Shown here piece by piece: positions 39,485-48,514 of a stretch of 51,205 bases of DNA (positions are counted from its first letter, which is position 1; each line of letters opens with the position of its first letter). Made by a program: the position numbers and the translations under genes. This DNA comes from Flavobacterium sp. UBA6195 (GTDB lineage Bacteria > Bacteroidota > Bacteroidia > Flavobacteriales > Flavobacteriaceae): assembly GCF_002422095.1 (NCBI RefSeq), contig NZ_DITB01000060.1:14939-66143 (forward strand), written 5' to 3'. The notes under the pieces were generated by a model. It was not told where the DNA came from. It ran no database searches and saw only the letters and a program-made list of their open reading frames with translations.

Positions 39485-40612
39485 TTATACGTATTCTAAA
39501 ACTGCGTCTGTAATAAATTTAATTTGTTCGTCATCTAATTCCGTATGCATTGGTAAAGCAATTACTTCTTTTACCAATTGATTCGTAACAGGGAAATCTT
39601 CTTCTTTGTAACGAGCATCTGTATACGCTTTTTGACTGTGTAATGGAATTGGATAATAAATCGCACAAGGAATTCCTTTCGCTTGTAAATGTTCTAATAA
39701 ACCATCACGTTTTCCATTCATAATACGGATTACATATTGATGAAATACTTGACAATCACAAGATTCACAAATAGTTGGAACCCAAATATTAGGGTTTTTT
39801 CCAAGAATTTCTGAATACTTTCTTGCTGCATCTTGACGTGCTTTGTTGTAAGCATCTAAATGTGGTAATTTCGCTTTTAAAACTCCCGCTTGAATACTAT
39901 CTAAGCGCGAATTCACTCCTACCACATCATGATGATATCTTTCGTACATTCCATGGTTTACGATTCCTCTAATTTTGTGAGCTAAAGCGTCATCATTCGT
40001 AAAAATGGCTCCACCATCACCATAACAACCTAAGTTTTTAGATGGGAAAAACGACGTTGCTGCTACATGACCAATAGTTCCTACTTTCTTTTTAGAACCA
40101 TCTTTCGAAGTATAATCGGCTCCAATAGCTTGGGCATTATCTTCGATAACGTATAAATTATGCTCTTTGGCAATTTCCATAATTGCATCCATATTCGCAG
40201 CGCGACCAAACAAATGTACCGGAACAATTGCTTTTGTTTTTGGAGTTATTGCTTTACGAATTCCATCTAATGAAATGTTCATATTGTTCATATCCACATC
40301 TACTAAAACCGGAGTTAATTGCAATAAAGCAATTACTTCAACCGTAGCCGCGAATGTAAAATCGGCAGTAATCACTTCATCACCTGGTTTCAAATCCAAT
40401 CCCATCATAGCAATTTGTAACGCATCGGTTCCGTTAGCACATGGAATTACGTGTTTTACTCCCAAATATTTTTCTAAATCCGCTTGAAATTGATGAACCA
40501 AAGGTCCGTTGATGTATGTATTTGTATCTAAAACCTCTTGAATAGAAGCATTTACTTCTTCTTTTATCTTTTCATATTGACTTTTTAAGTCAACCATTTG
40601 TAATTTTCTCAT
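39485..40612 (-). CDS. DegT/DnrJ/EryC1/StrS sugar aminotransferase
   Basis: A protein of 375 residues. PLP-dependent enzymes of this group aminate a keto sugar nucleotide. The substrate-binding start DLKSQYEKIKEEV, CANGTDALQIAMM and the Schiff-base lysine Lys192 in SFFPSKNLGCYGDGG are visible. The N-terminal half resembles WbpE-like enzymes acting on UDP-3-oxo sugars, but the substrate is not certain. Upstream of galE, so surface-polysaccharide or LPS sugar synthesis is likely. Confidence 0.92.
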   Translation of the reverse strand: MRKLQMVDLKSQYEKIKEEVNASIQEVLDTNTYINGPLVHQFQADLEKYLGVKHVIPCANGTDALQIAMMGLDLKPGDEVITADFTFAATVEVIALLQLTPVLVDVDMNNMNISLDGIRKAITPKTKAIVPVHLFGRAANMDAIMEIAKEHNLYVIEDNAQAIGADYTSKDGSKKKVGTIGHVAATSFFPSKNLGCYGDGGAIFTNDDALAHKIRGIVNHGMYERYHHDVVGVNSRLDSIQAGVLKAKLPHLDAYNKARQDAARKYSEILGKNPNIWVPTICESCDCQVFHQYVIRIMNGKRDGLLEHLQAKGIPCAIYYPIPLHSQKAYTDARYKEEDFPVTNQLVKEVIALPMHTELDDEQIKFITDAVLEYV

Positions 40613-40633
40613 TGGAATAAAATTAAGTCAAGC

Positions 40634-40641
40634 AAAAATAT
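40634..40641 (-). promoter_or_regulatory. -7 box of the sugar aminotransferase gene
   Basis: TATTTTTG on the minus strand, 21 bp before ATG 40612. Confidence 0.6.
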
Positions 40642-40708
40642 GAAATTCTACAGTACAAATTTTATCTAACTTAAAAAGAAACGTATTTTAGCACCATAAA
40701 ATTCAATT

Positions 40709-41941
40709 ATGCTATTTTTATACAACATAATTACGCTTTTAGCTAACCAACTTTTGAAACTTGTAGCCCTTTTCAGTCCGAAAATAAAACTTTTTGTAGA
40801 TGGACGAAAATCGGTTTTTCAAACTTTGGCTGAAAAAATTAAACCTTCGGATAAAACAATTTGGTTTCATGCGGCTTCTTTAGGCGAATATGAACAAGGT
40901 TTACCCGTAATTGAAGCAATTAAACAGCAATTTCCTAATCATAAAATTTTAGTTACTTTTTTTTCGCCTTCGGGTTATGAAGTTCGAAAAAACAATACCG
41001 TTACTGATGTTACAGTGTATCTACCTTTGGATACGATTTCGAATGCGAAACAATTTATAAGTTTAGTTCATCCCGAAATGGCATTTTTCATCAAATATGA
41101 ATATTGGCCAAACTATTTGAACGAATTAAAAAAACAGCAAATTAAAACTTATCTAATTTCTGGAATTTTACGAGAAAACCAAGCGTTTTTTAAATGGTAT
41201 GGCGGATTTTATAGAAACGCTTTAAAAACATTTGATTACTTCTTTGTTCAGAATGAAAGTTCAAAAAAACTACTTCAAAGTATCGGATTTAATAACGTAA
41301 AAGTTTCTGGCGACACGCGTTTTGATCGTGTGGTTTCCATTTTAGAACGTGATAATTCATTGGATTTTATTGAACAATTCAAAGATAATAAAACCACCAT
41401 CGTCATTGGAAGTTCTTGGCCAAAAGATGAAAGCTTATTGGTGAATTACATCAATCAGAGTTCGGATGACGTGAAATTTATTATTGCTCCGCACAATATC
41501 AAATCAGAACAAATTCAGGAATTGAAAAATGCTATTACTAAAAAAACGCTTTTGTTTTCCGAAAAAGACAATGTTAATCTGTCAGATTCAAACGTTTTCA
41601 TCATCGATACCATCGGAATTTTAACCAAAATTTATTCCTATGCCGATATTGCTTACGTTGGCGGAGGTTTTGGAAATCCGGGTGTTCATAATATTTTGGA
41701 ACCGGCGACCTTTGGAGTTCCGGTTGTGATTGGCCCAAATTATTCGCATTTTGCTGAAGCTACGGCATTAGTAAATATGGAAGGTTGTATTTCGATTCAG
41801 AATCAAACTCAACTTAATGAAGCTTTTGATTTATTACTTCGCAACGAAGACGAACGATTAGAAAAAGGTCACATTTGCAGCACATTTGTTCAAATGAATA
41901 AAGGCGCAACTCAAACGATTATTAATCATATTTTGAGCTAA
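40709..41941 (+). CDS. waaA: 3-deoxy-D-manno-octulosonic acid (Kdo) transferase
   Basis: A protein of 410 residues. WaaA adds Kdo from CMP-Kdo to lipid A at the inner membrane. The N-terminal membrane anchor (MLFLYNIITLLANQLLKLVA) and the GT30 features WFHAASLGEYEQGLPVI, FFIKYEYWPNYL, SGDTRFDRV and GGGFGNPGVHNILEPATFG are present. The length is normal. A degenerate -7 TATTTTAG precedes it. Its stop shares one base with the next start. Confidence 0.95.
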   Translation: MLFLYNIITLLANQLLKLVALFSPKIKLFVDGRKSVFQTLAEKIKPSDKTIWFHAASLGEYEQGLPVIEAIKQQFPNHKILVTFFSPSGYEVRKNNTVTDVTVYLPLDTISNAKQFISLVHPEMAFFIKYEYWPNYLNELKKQQIKTYLISGILRENQAFFKWYGGFYRNALKTFDYFFVQNESSKKLLQSIGFNNVKVSGDTRFDRVVSILERDNSLDFIEQFKDNKTTIVIGSSWPKDESLLVNYINQSSDDVKFIIAPHNIKSEQIQELKNAITKKTLLFSEKDNVNLSDSNVFIIDTIGILTKIYSYADIAYVGGGFGNPGVHNILEPATFGVPVVIGPNYSHFAEATALVNMEGCISIQNQTQLNEAFDLLLRNEDERLEKGHICSTFVQMNKGATQTIINHILS

Positions 41942-42390
41942 TGACAACCTTCAAACCATTAGAAATTGCAGATATTTCAATCATCACTCAAATGATGCAG
42001 AATTTTTATGCAATTGACAATTATCCGATGGATGTTGAAGTGGCTAAAACTTTGTTTCAAGAATTTATTTCCAATGAACATCTTGGAAAATCTTGGTTGA
42101 TATATTCCGAAAATGAAATTGTGGGTTATATCATTCTCACTTTTATTTTCAGTTTTGAATATGGCGGAAAAATTGCTTTTGTAGACGAATTATTCATCAA
42201 AGAAACCGCTCGAGGAAAAGGTTTTGGAAAAGAAGCGATTCAATTTATTCAAAGTGAAGTTTCTAAATTATCGTTAAAATTACTGTATTTAGAAGTTGAA
42301 CCGCACAACGAAAACGCACAAAAATTGTATCTTGCACACGATTTTGAACTTCACAATAGAAAATTAATGAAGTACAAAGTCACTAAATAA
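41941..42390 (+). CDS. GNAT family N-acetyltransferase
   Basis: A protein of 149 residues. The acetyl-CoA site is ELFIKETARGKGFGKEAI (about 79-96), with NENAQKLYLAHDFE as the C-terminal GNAT helix. The substrate is unknown. Start codon overlaps the waaA stop (TAATG), so it is translated with the Kdo transferase, though a functional link is not evident. No signal peptide. Confidence 0.9.
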   Translation: MTTFKPLEIADISIITQMMQNFYAIDNYPMDVEVAKTLFQEFISNEHLGKSWLIYSENEIVGYIILTFIFSFEYGGKIAFVDELFIKETARGKGFGKEAIQFIQSEVSKLSLKLLYLEVEPHNENAQKLYLAHDFELHNRKLMKYKVTK

Positions 42391-42399
42391 ATTATACCT

Positions 42400-44553
42400 A
42401 TGAAATTTTTAAAATTACTACTTGTTTTATTTGTTATCCAAGTTCAAGCGCAACAAGGAGGCATGTGGATTCCTTCGTTATTGAAAGGAACTAACGAAAA
42501 AGAAATGAAAGCTTTGGGAATGAAAATTAGTGCCGATGCTATTTATTCGGTAAATAATTCCAGCTTAAAAGATGCCGTTCCTCATTTTGATGGTGGTTGT
42601 ACAGCGGAAATGATTTCTCCAAAAGGACTTTTATTAACGAATCACCACTGTGGATATGATAACATTCAAAGTCATTCTACTGTTGAAAACGATTATTTAA
42701 CAAATGGTTTTTGGGCTTACAAAATGGAAGACGAATTACCAAACAAAGATTTAACAGTAACATTTATCATCAAAATTGAAGATGTAACCACTAAAATTTT
42801 TGAAGGCGTTTTAAATCTTCCAACTGAAAGCGACAAACAAAAAAGAATCCAACAAAATATTGCAACGGTTAGCAAAAGTTTCCAAAAAGAAGCTTGGCAA
42901 GATGTAATGATACGTGCTTTTTATGATGGAAACCAATACCTATTATTCGTAACTGAAAATTTCAAAGATGTTCGTTTAGTTGGTGCACCACCAAGTTCAA
43001 TCGGAAAATTTGGTTCGGATACTGACAACTGGGTTTGGCCTCGTCACACAGGAGATTTTTCTTTATTTAGAGTGTATGCAGACAAAAACAATCGTCCTGC
43101 TGAATATTCAAAAGACAACGTTCCATATAAACCAAAACATTTTTTCCCAGTTTCTGCAAAAGGAGTTCAGGAAAATGATTTTACGATGGTAATGGGATAT
43201 CCTGGAAGAACTCAGGAATATTTACCATCATTCGCCGTAGAACAAATTGTAAATGATTTGAATCCGGCAAAAATTGAAATTCGTGATGCTGCTTTAAAAG
43301 TACAAGATGGCTTCATGAGAAAAGATAATGCGATTAAAATTCAGTATGCTTCAAAATACGCTGGTGTTGCAAATTATTGGAAAAAATGGATTGGAGAAAC
43401 GAAAGGTTTAAAAAAATCCAATGCAGTTGCTATCAAAAAAGATTTTGAGAAGAAATTTCAAGAAAGAGTAAACAAAGCTAGAAAACAGGCTGAATATGGA
43501 AGTATTTTAACTGATTTCGAAAAGAACTACAAAGACATTAGAGAATATGCTATTGCTAGAGATTACTTTACAGAAGTTGTTTTACGTAATTCAGAAATTT
43601 TATCGTTTGGATACCGTTTATACCAATTAGAGCAAGTTTATAATACAAGAGGCGAGCAAGCTTTCAATGATAGAAAAAACAATTTAATTTCTGGATTTGA
43701 AGGTTTATATAAAGATTATAGCGCTCAAGTGGATGAAAAAGTTTTTGAACAATTAATCAATTTATATGCTACGAAATCACCAAAACAGTTTTTACCTGAA
43801 AGTTTGAATAACATTAATGCTTCAGCTTTAACAACAAGTGTTTTTGGTTCTTCGAAATTAACTAGCTTTAATGGTTTGAAAGAATTATTAAATGGTGATG
43901 CAAAATCGGTTTTAGAGAAATTAAATCAGGACAAAGGATATCAATTGGTAAAATCGATTGCGGATAGTTACCAAAAAAATGTAGCTCCTAAGTTTGATGA
44001 GATTAATTTAAAAAACATCGCTTTACAAAGAACTTACATGAAAGGAATTATGGAATTCTTCCCTAACGATAGAATTTTCCCTGATGCTAACAGTACATTA
44101 CGTGTAACGTATGGAAAAGTAAAAGGATACAAACCTAGCGATGCTGTTATTTACGAACCAGTTAGTTATTTAGATGGAGTGATTGAAAAATATATTCCAG
44201 GTGATTACGAATTCGATGTTTCTAAAAAACTAATCGATTTGTATAATGCAAAAGATTATGGAAAATACGCAGATAAAAATGGTAAAATGCCTTTAGCGTT
44301 TATTGCTACCAATCACACTACTGGTGGAAACTCTGGAAGTCCTGCTTTAGATGCAAAAGGAAATCTAATCGGATTGAACTTTGATAGAGTTTGGGAAGGT
44401 ACGATGAGCGACATTTATTATAGTCCAGAAATCTGTAGAAATATCATGGTAGATGCGCGTTATATTTTATTTGTGATTGATAAATTTGCAGGTGCTAAAA
44501 ATCTTATAGAAGAGATAACGATTGTTTATCCTAAGTCTCAAAAAACCAAATAA
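42400..44553 (+). CDS. S46 family dipeptidyl-peptidase, DPP11-like
   Basis: A protein of 717 residues with a signal peptide (residues 1 to about 18, ending VQAQ), so periplasmic. The chymotrypsin-like parts are visible: His83 in TNHHCGYD, the Asp block DNWVWPRHTGDF and catalytic Ser645 in GGNSGSPALD. S46 enzymes release dipeptides from peptides for amino-acid-fermenting or protein-using bacteria. The residue that sets specificity appears as Arg663 in NFDRVWEG; Arg here is the mark of DPP11 (Asp/Glu in P1), whereas Gly marks DPP7. No terminator is seen downstream. Confidence 0.93.
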   Translation: MKFLKLLLVLFVIQVQAQQGGMWIPSLLKGTNEKEMKALGMKISADAIYSVNNSSLKDAVPHFDGGCTAEMISPKGLLLTNHHCGYDNIQSHSTVENDYLTNGFWAYKMEDELPNKDLTVTFIIKIEDVTTKIFEGVLNLPTESDKQKRIQQNIATVSKSFQKEAWQDVMIRAFYDGNQYLLFVTENFKDVRLVGAPPSSIGKFGSDTDNWVWPRHTGDFSLFRVYADKNNRPAEYSKDNVPYKPKHFFPVSAKGVQENDFTMVMGYPGRTQEYLPSFAVEQIVNDLNPAKIEIRDAALKVQDGFMRKDNAIKIQYASKYAGVANYWKKWIGETKGLKKSNAVAIKKDFEKKFQERVNKARKQAEYGSILTDFEKNYKDIREYAIARDYFTEVVLRNSEILSFGYRLYQLEQVYNTRGEQAFNDRKNNLISGFEGLYKDYSAQVDEKVFEQLINLYATKSPKQFLPESLNNINASALTTSVFGSSKLTSFNGLKELLNGDAKSVLEKLNQDKGYQLVKSIADSYQKNVAPKFDEINLKNIALQRTYMKGIMEFFPNDRIFPDANSTLRVTYGKVKGYKPSDAVIYEPVSYLDGVIEKYIPGDYEFDVSKKLIDLYNAKDYGKYADKNGKMPLAFIATNHTTGGNSGSPALDAKGNLIGLNFDRVWEGTMSDIYYSPEICRNIMVDARYILFVIDKFAGAKNLIEEITIVYPKSQKTK

Positions 44554-44579
44554 TTACAAATATTTTAAAAAATAAAGAG

Positions 44580-44597
44580 TTTGGCACGCCATTTGAA
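44580..44597 (+). promoter_or_regulatory. Sigma-54-like promoter candidate
   Basis: TTGGCACGCCATTTGAA: TGGCAC (44582-44587), 5-bp spacer, TTGAA (44593-44597). It matches the sigma-54 -24/-12 layout TGGCAC-N5-TTGCA except A for C in the -12 part. It lies 121 bp before the lipoprotein start. Confidence 0.4.
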
Positions 44598-44652
44598 ATA
44601 ATATATTTAAGGTTCGAAAGAAAAAAAATTTAAAAAATTTGTCTAAAAATAT

Positions 44653-44681
44653 TTTGACATGTTAAAAAATTTATATCTTTG
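44653..44681 (+). promoter_or_regulatory. Promoter of the Ala/Pro-rich lipoprotein gene
   Basis: TTTG (44653-44656), 17-bp spacer, TATCTTTG (44674-44681). Predicted start near 44685, leader about 33 nt. Both boxes fit well. Confidence 0.75.
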
Positions 44682-44717
44682 CTCCGAATTAATAATTAAC
44701 CTTTATAATTTAGTAAG

Positions 44718-44924
44718 ATGAAAAAAGTTGTTTTAAGTTTAGCAATTGTTGCTGCTATGTTCGTTTCATGTAAAGAAAATGCTGCTGAAGAAACTCCAGC
44801 TGTTGATTCAACTGTAGTTGAAACTCCTGCTGTTGAAGAAGCTCCTGCTGCTGATTCTTCTGCTGTAGTTGCTGATTCTGCTGCTACTGCTGCTCCTGCT
44901 GCTGAAGCTGCTCCAGCAAAATAA
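44718..44924 (+). CDS. Ala/Pro/Val-rich small lipoprotein
   Basis: A protein of 68 residues. The lipoprotein signal ends FVSC (Cys18). The mature 50 residues are almost only Ala, Glu, Pro, Val, Ser, Thr and Asp in short repeats (ETPAVDSTVV, ETPAVEEAPA), acidic, without folded-domain signs. Not recognised as a named family; probably an extended spacer on the membrane. The DNA is rich in GCTGCT runs. It has a good promoter, a sigma-54-like site further up and a strong terminator, which suggest high or regulated expression. Confidence 0.8.
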   Translation: MKKVVLSLAIVAAMFVSCKENAAEETPAVDSTVVETPAVEEAPAADSSAVVADSAATAAPAAEAAPAK

Positions 44925-44944
44925 TTATTGCTAGAACAAAAAAA

Positions 44945-44976
44945 TTAATCCCGATTAGATCGGGATTTTTTTTTGC
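44945..44976. terminator. Bidirectional terminator after the Ala/Pro-rich lipoprotein
   Basis: AATCCCGAT (44947-44955), loop TAG, ATCGGGATT (44959-44967), then a run of T. The convergent DUF1508 gene ends just beyond it. Confidence 0.9.
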
Positions 44977-44978
44977 TT

Positions 44979-45341
44979 TTATTTTTCAAATGGAGATGGA
45001 CCAAAAATATCTTCGGAAGATGAAAAATCTAAGAACTCTGAATTTCCTGCATATTTAACTATTTCATCAATTCCTTTTTGAAGTAATAATTGAGTTGTAT
45101 ACCTACGACTTACCGCTATTTCATGCTCATCAAGTATCATTCTAAAAAAAAACTTACCACTAGACGATTTAAAGCGCATGAAAACACATTTATCAATTGA
45201 ATTCTTTAATCGTTCAATTTCTTCCTCACATTCAAATCGCAACTCGAAATCGTTACTTGTAAAAATGGTTTTTCCTTTTCGAGAAACAAATTCATATTTA
45301 TAAGTTCCGTTTAATCGTTGTGCGATTACAAATGTCCCCAT
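44979..45341 (-). CDS. DUF1508 (YegP-like) protein
   Basis: A protein of 120 residues with two copies of a short beta-beta-beta-alpha unit: GTFVIAQRLNGTYKYEFVSR ... LRFECEEEIERLK and FMRFKSSSGKFFFRMILDE ... LLLQKGIDEIVKYA. This is the tandem YegP/DUF1508 plan. Function unknown in general. It is convergent with the lipoprotein and uses the same terminator. Upstream a degenerate -7 TATCTTTA may serve as promoter. Family name given with moderate certainty. Confidence 0.75.
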   Translation of the reverse strand: MGTFVIAQRLNGTYKYEFVSRKGKTIFTSNDFELRFECEEEIERLKNSIDKCVFMRFKSSSGKFFFRMILDEHEIAVSRRYTTQLLLQKGIDEIVKYAGNSEFLDFSSSEDIFGPSPFEK

Positions 45342-45408
45342 AGTTAAATTGATTTTAAAGATGCTTTAAAGATATTATAAAATTTCAAATTGAGATTTTT
45401 ATAAACAA

Positions 45409-45439
45409 AAAAAGCTCCAAACATAGTTTGAAGCTTTTT
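45409..45439 (-). terminator. Terminator of the tRNA-Gly/tRNA-Leu transcript
   Basis: AAAGCT-C-CAAAC and GTTTG-A-AGCTTT form a stem with one C/A mismatch around ATA; on the minus strand it follows tRNA-Leu and is trailed by T. Confidence 0.75.
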
Positions 45440-45440
45440 G

Positions 45441-45526
45441 TACTCAAGGCGGGACTTGAACCCGCACGGGCATTACTACCCACTGGATTTTAAGTCCAGC
45501 GTGTCTACCAATTCCACCACTCGAGC
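45441..45526 (-). tRNA. tRNA-Leu (anticodon TAA)
   Basis: 86 nt on the minus strand: acceptor GCTCGAG pairs with CTTGAGT (two G-U pairs), discriminator A, D-arm GGTGGAATTGGTAGACAC, anticodon arm GGACTTAAAATCC with TAA, a long variable arm, and T-arm GCGGGTTCAAGTCCCGC. CCA is not encoded. Confidence 0.97.
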
Positions 45527-45547
45527 AAATATTTTTAGGTAGTTTAG

Positions 45548-45620
45548 AGCGAAAAACGGGGTTCGAACCCGCGACCTCGACCTTGGCAAGGTCGCGCTCT
45601 ACCAACTGAGCTATTTTCGC
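45548..45620 (-). tRNA. tRNA-Gly (anticodon GCC)
   Basis: 73 nt on the minus strand: acceptor GCGAAAA with TTTTCGC, D-arm AGCTCAGTTGGTAGAGC, anticodon arm GACCTTGCCAAGGTC with GCC, T-arm GCGGGTTCGAACCCCGT with one weak pair, discriminator T. It precedes tRNA-Leu by 21 bp in one transcript. Confidence 0.97.
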
Positions 45621-45676
45621 GTTTCGTTTCGTTATCTTTTAAAGAACGTTGCCATACTTGTTCCGTATTGCGAGTG

Positions 45677-45706
45677 CAAATATAGTACATATTTTTATTC
45701 TTGCAA
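45677..45706 (-). promoter_or_regulatory. Promoter of the tRNA-Gly/tRNA-Leu unit
   Basis: TTG (45704-45706), 19-bp spacer, TATATTTG (45677-45684) on the minus strand, close to the Bacteroidota consensus and like the promoter of the tRNA at the window start. Confidence 0.75.
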
Positions 45707-45782
45707 GTACTTTTTAAATAAAAATTGAAACTTTATTAGAACTTTTACTTAACCTTTTGATAACGAATTATTTATTTTAAAA

Positions 45783-48404
45783 TTATTTTTTAACCAACAT
45801 TCGTTTAATTTCGTTTAATTTCATTAATGCTTCCACAGGAGTTAGCGTATTAATATCGATATTCATGATTTCTTCTTTAATATCCTCCAAAAGTGGATCA
45901 TCTAAATTGAAGAAACTCAATTGCAGTTCATCATTTGTCGATTTAATCCCAGATAATTCTTCGCTGGAATGTCTTTTTTCTAATTGCTTTAATAGTTTTT
46001 GTGCTTTTTGAATCACAATTTGAGGCATTCCTGCCATTTTTGCTACGTGAATACCAAAACTATGCGCACTTCCACCTTTCACTAATTTACGAATAAATAA
46101 AACCGTATCTTTTAATTCCTTAACCGAAACATTGAAATTCTGAATTCTATCAAACGTAACTTCCATTTCGTTTAATTCATGATAATGGGTAGCGAAAAGC
46201 GTTTTCGGCTTGTTTGGATGTTCGTGCAAATATTCTGAAATTGCCCATGCAATCGAAATTCCGTCATAAGTTGAAGTTCCTCTTCCAATTTCATCTAACA
46301 AGACCAAACTTCTTTCTGAAATATTATTCAAAATAGAAGCAGTTTCGTTCATTTCCACCATAAAAGTAGATTCACCCATCGAAATGTTATCGCTCGCTCC
46401 TACTCTGGTGAAAATTTTATCCACCACACCCATTCTCACGCTTTCTGCTGGAACAAAACTTCCCATTTGCGCCATCAATACAATCAAAGCCGTTTGACGT
46501 AAAATAGCCGATTTACCTGACATATTCGGACCGGTAATCATGATGATTTGTTGGGTTTCTCTGTCTAAATAAACATCATTAGAAATATAAGGCACTCCAA
46601 CAGGCAATTGTTTCTCAATAACAGGATGGCGTCCTTCTTTAATTTCCAAATCGAAACTTTCATCTAAATCAGGACAAACATATTTGTTATCAATCGCTAA
46701 TTGCGTGAAAGATGTCAAACAATCTAATTGTGCGATTAAATTCGCATTCAACTGAACGTGTTTGATATACGTTGCAATCCAATTCACTAATTGTTCAAAC
46801 AACTGCGTTTCTAATTGATGGATTTTTTCTTCAGCACCTAAAATCTTTGATTCGTATTCTTTTAATTCCTCTGTAATGTAACGCTCAGCATTCACTAAGG
46901 TTTGCTTACGAATCCATTCCGCTGGAACTTTATCTTTGTGTGTATTACGAACTTCGATATAATAGCCAAAAACGTTATTGAACGAAACTTTCAACGAAGG
47001 AATTCCTGTTTTAGCACTTTCTCTTTGTTCTAATTCCTCCAAATACCCTTTTCCAGTTGAAGAAATAGCTCTTAACTCATCTAATTCGGGATGAACTCCA
47101 ACCGCAATTGCGTTTCCTTTATTCACACTTACAGGAGCGTCTTCTTGAATGGTGGTTTTGATTTTTTCTCTCAATAATTCACAAGCGTGTAAACTATCAC
47201 CAATTACTCGCAACGCTTCATTATCGCTACCTAAAGCCAATGTTTTTATTGGAATAATTGCGTCTAACGAATCTTTCAAGAAATTAACTTCTCTTGGCGA
47301 AATTTTCCCTGTAGCTACTTTTGAAATCAAACGTTCCAAATCGGAAATTTGTTTGATTTGATATTGAATTTGTTGTAAAACTTCGGGATTGGTTTTCAAA
47401 TACGAAATCACTTCATGACGACTTCTAATTTTTGAAATATCTTTCAACGGAAGTGCCAACCAACGTTTCAAAAGCCTTGCTCCCATTGGCGAAAGCGTTT
47501 TATCAATCACATCTAAAAGCGTTACTGCATTGGGATTATAACTGTGATACAATTCTAAATTCCGAATCGTAAATTTATCCATCCAAACGTAAGCATCTTC
47601 TGCTATACGCTGGATATTGGTAATATGTTGAATTTTATTATGTTGCGTTTCGGACAAATAATACAAAATTGCACCCGATGCAATCAAACCTTCAGTTAAT
47701 TCTTCTACACCAAAGCCTTTTAGTGAATTGGTTTGAAAATGTTTCGTCAAACTTTCTAAGGCATAATCTTCTTTATACACCCAATCTTCCAAAAAAAACG
47801 TATGAAAATCATCTCCAAAAATCGAGTGAAACTGATTTTTAAATTGTTTCGGAATTAAAACTTCACTAGGACGAAAGTTTTGCAAAAGTTTATCAATGTA
47901 TTCTTCATTGCCTTGCGAAACTAAGAATTCGCCTGTTGAAACATCTAAAAACGAAACTCCAACCGATTTTTTCCCAAAATGTACCGAAGCTAAAAAGTTG
48001 TTCGACTTCGATTGTAACACCTCATCATTCATCGAAACTCCAGGTGTAACCAATTCTGTAACACCACGTTTTACAATGGTTTTTGTCATTTTTGGATCTT
48101 CTAATTGATCGCAAATCGCCACTCGAAGTCCGGCTTTAACCAACTTAGGTAAATACGTATTTATGGAATGATGCGGAAATCCTGCCAAAGCCGTTTCCGT
48201 TTCAGAACCAGCGCCACGTTTGGTTAATGTGATACCTAAAATTTGTGACGCACGCACCGCATCTTCTCCAAAAGTTTCATAAAAATCGCCCACACGAAAC
48301 AACAAACAAGCATCGGGATATTTGTTTTTTATCTCGTTGTATTGCTTCATTAAAGGTGTTTCCTTGGGTGCTTTATCGGGAGTTGCTGCAGATTTTTTAG
48401 CCAC
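45783..48404 (-). CDS. mutS: DNA mismatch repair protein MutS
   Basis: A protein of 873 residues if translation starts at GTG 48404 (VAKKSAATPDKAPKE). The frame is open up to ATG 48470, but those 22 extra residues (MKLILSLSLKLL) are unlike MutS and lie upstream of a -7-like TACCTTCG (48429-48436). The mismatch-contact motif FYETFG is near the N-terminus after CLLFRVGD. The ATPase has Walker A GPNMSGKSAILRQ, Walker B LVLLDEIGRGTSTYDG and a final LFATHYHEL. MutS finds mismatches and recruits MutL. No key residue is missing. Monocistronic. Confidence 0.96.
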   Translation of the reverse strand: MAKKSAATPDKAPKETPLMKQYNEIKNKYPDACLLFRVGDFYETFGEDAVRASQILGITLTKRGAGSETETALAGFPHHSINTYLPKLVKAGLRVAICDQLEDPKMTKTIVKRGVTELVTPGVSMNDEVLQSKSNNFLASVHFGKKSVGVSFLDVSTGEFLVSQGNEEYIDKLLQNFRPSEVLIPKQFKNQFHSIFGDDFHTFFLEDWVYKEDYALESLTKHFQTNSLKGFGVEELTEGLIASGAILYYLSETQHNKIQHITNIQRIAEDAYVWMDKFTIRNLELYHSYNPNAVTLLDVIDKTLSPMGARLLKRWLALPLKDISKIRSRHEVISYLKTNPEVLQQIQYQIKQISDLERLISKVATGKISPREVNFLKDSLDAIIPIKTLALGSDNEALRVIGDSLHACELLREKIKTTIQEDAPVSVNKGNAIAVGVHPELDELRAISSTGKGYLEELEQRESAKTGIPSLKVSFNNVFGYYIEVRNTHKDKVPAEWIRKQTLVNAERYITEELKEYESKILGAEEKIHQLETQLFEQLVNWIATYIKHVQLNANLIAQLDCLTSFTQLAIDNKYVCPDLDESFDLEIKEGRHPVIEKQLPVGVPYISNDVYLDRETQQIIMITGPNMSGKSAILRQTALIVLMAQMGSFVPAESVRMGVVDKIFTRVGASDNISMGESTFMVEMNETASILNNISERSLVLLDEIGRGTSTYDGISIAWAISEYLHEHPNKPKTLFATHYHELNEMEVTFDRIQNFNVSVKELKDTVLFIRKLVKGGSAHSFGIHVAKMAGMPQIVIQKAQKLLKQLEKRHSSEELSGIKSTNDELQLSFFNLDDPLLEDIKEEIMNIDINTLTPVEALMKLNEIKRMLVKK

Positions 48405-48502
48405 AATTTCAAATTTTAAGTATGATTGCGAAGGTAATAATTTCAAAGACAATGACAATATCAATTTCAAAAATCAAGTTTTAAAGTTTTATAATTAATC
48501 TT

Positions 48503-48510
48503 TACTTTTG
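48503..48510 (+). promoter_or_regulatory. -7 box of the SpoU methyltransferase gene
   Basis: TACTTTTG matches TAnnTTTG and ends 4 bp before ATG 48515, which predicts a leaderless mRNA. Confidence 0.6.
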
Positions 48511-48514
48511 CCAC

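Noticed and set aside
44718..44924. GCTGCT-rich stretch considered as a triplet-repeat expansion
   Set aside because: It encodes a plausible lipoprotein with signal and lipobox, and the codons are mixed; the repeat follows from the amino-acid bias.
48405..48470. 22-residue N-terminal extension of MutS
   Set aside because: The stretch contains a -7-like box and gives a hydrophobic leader unlike MutS; the GTG at 48404 fits the family start.
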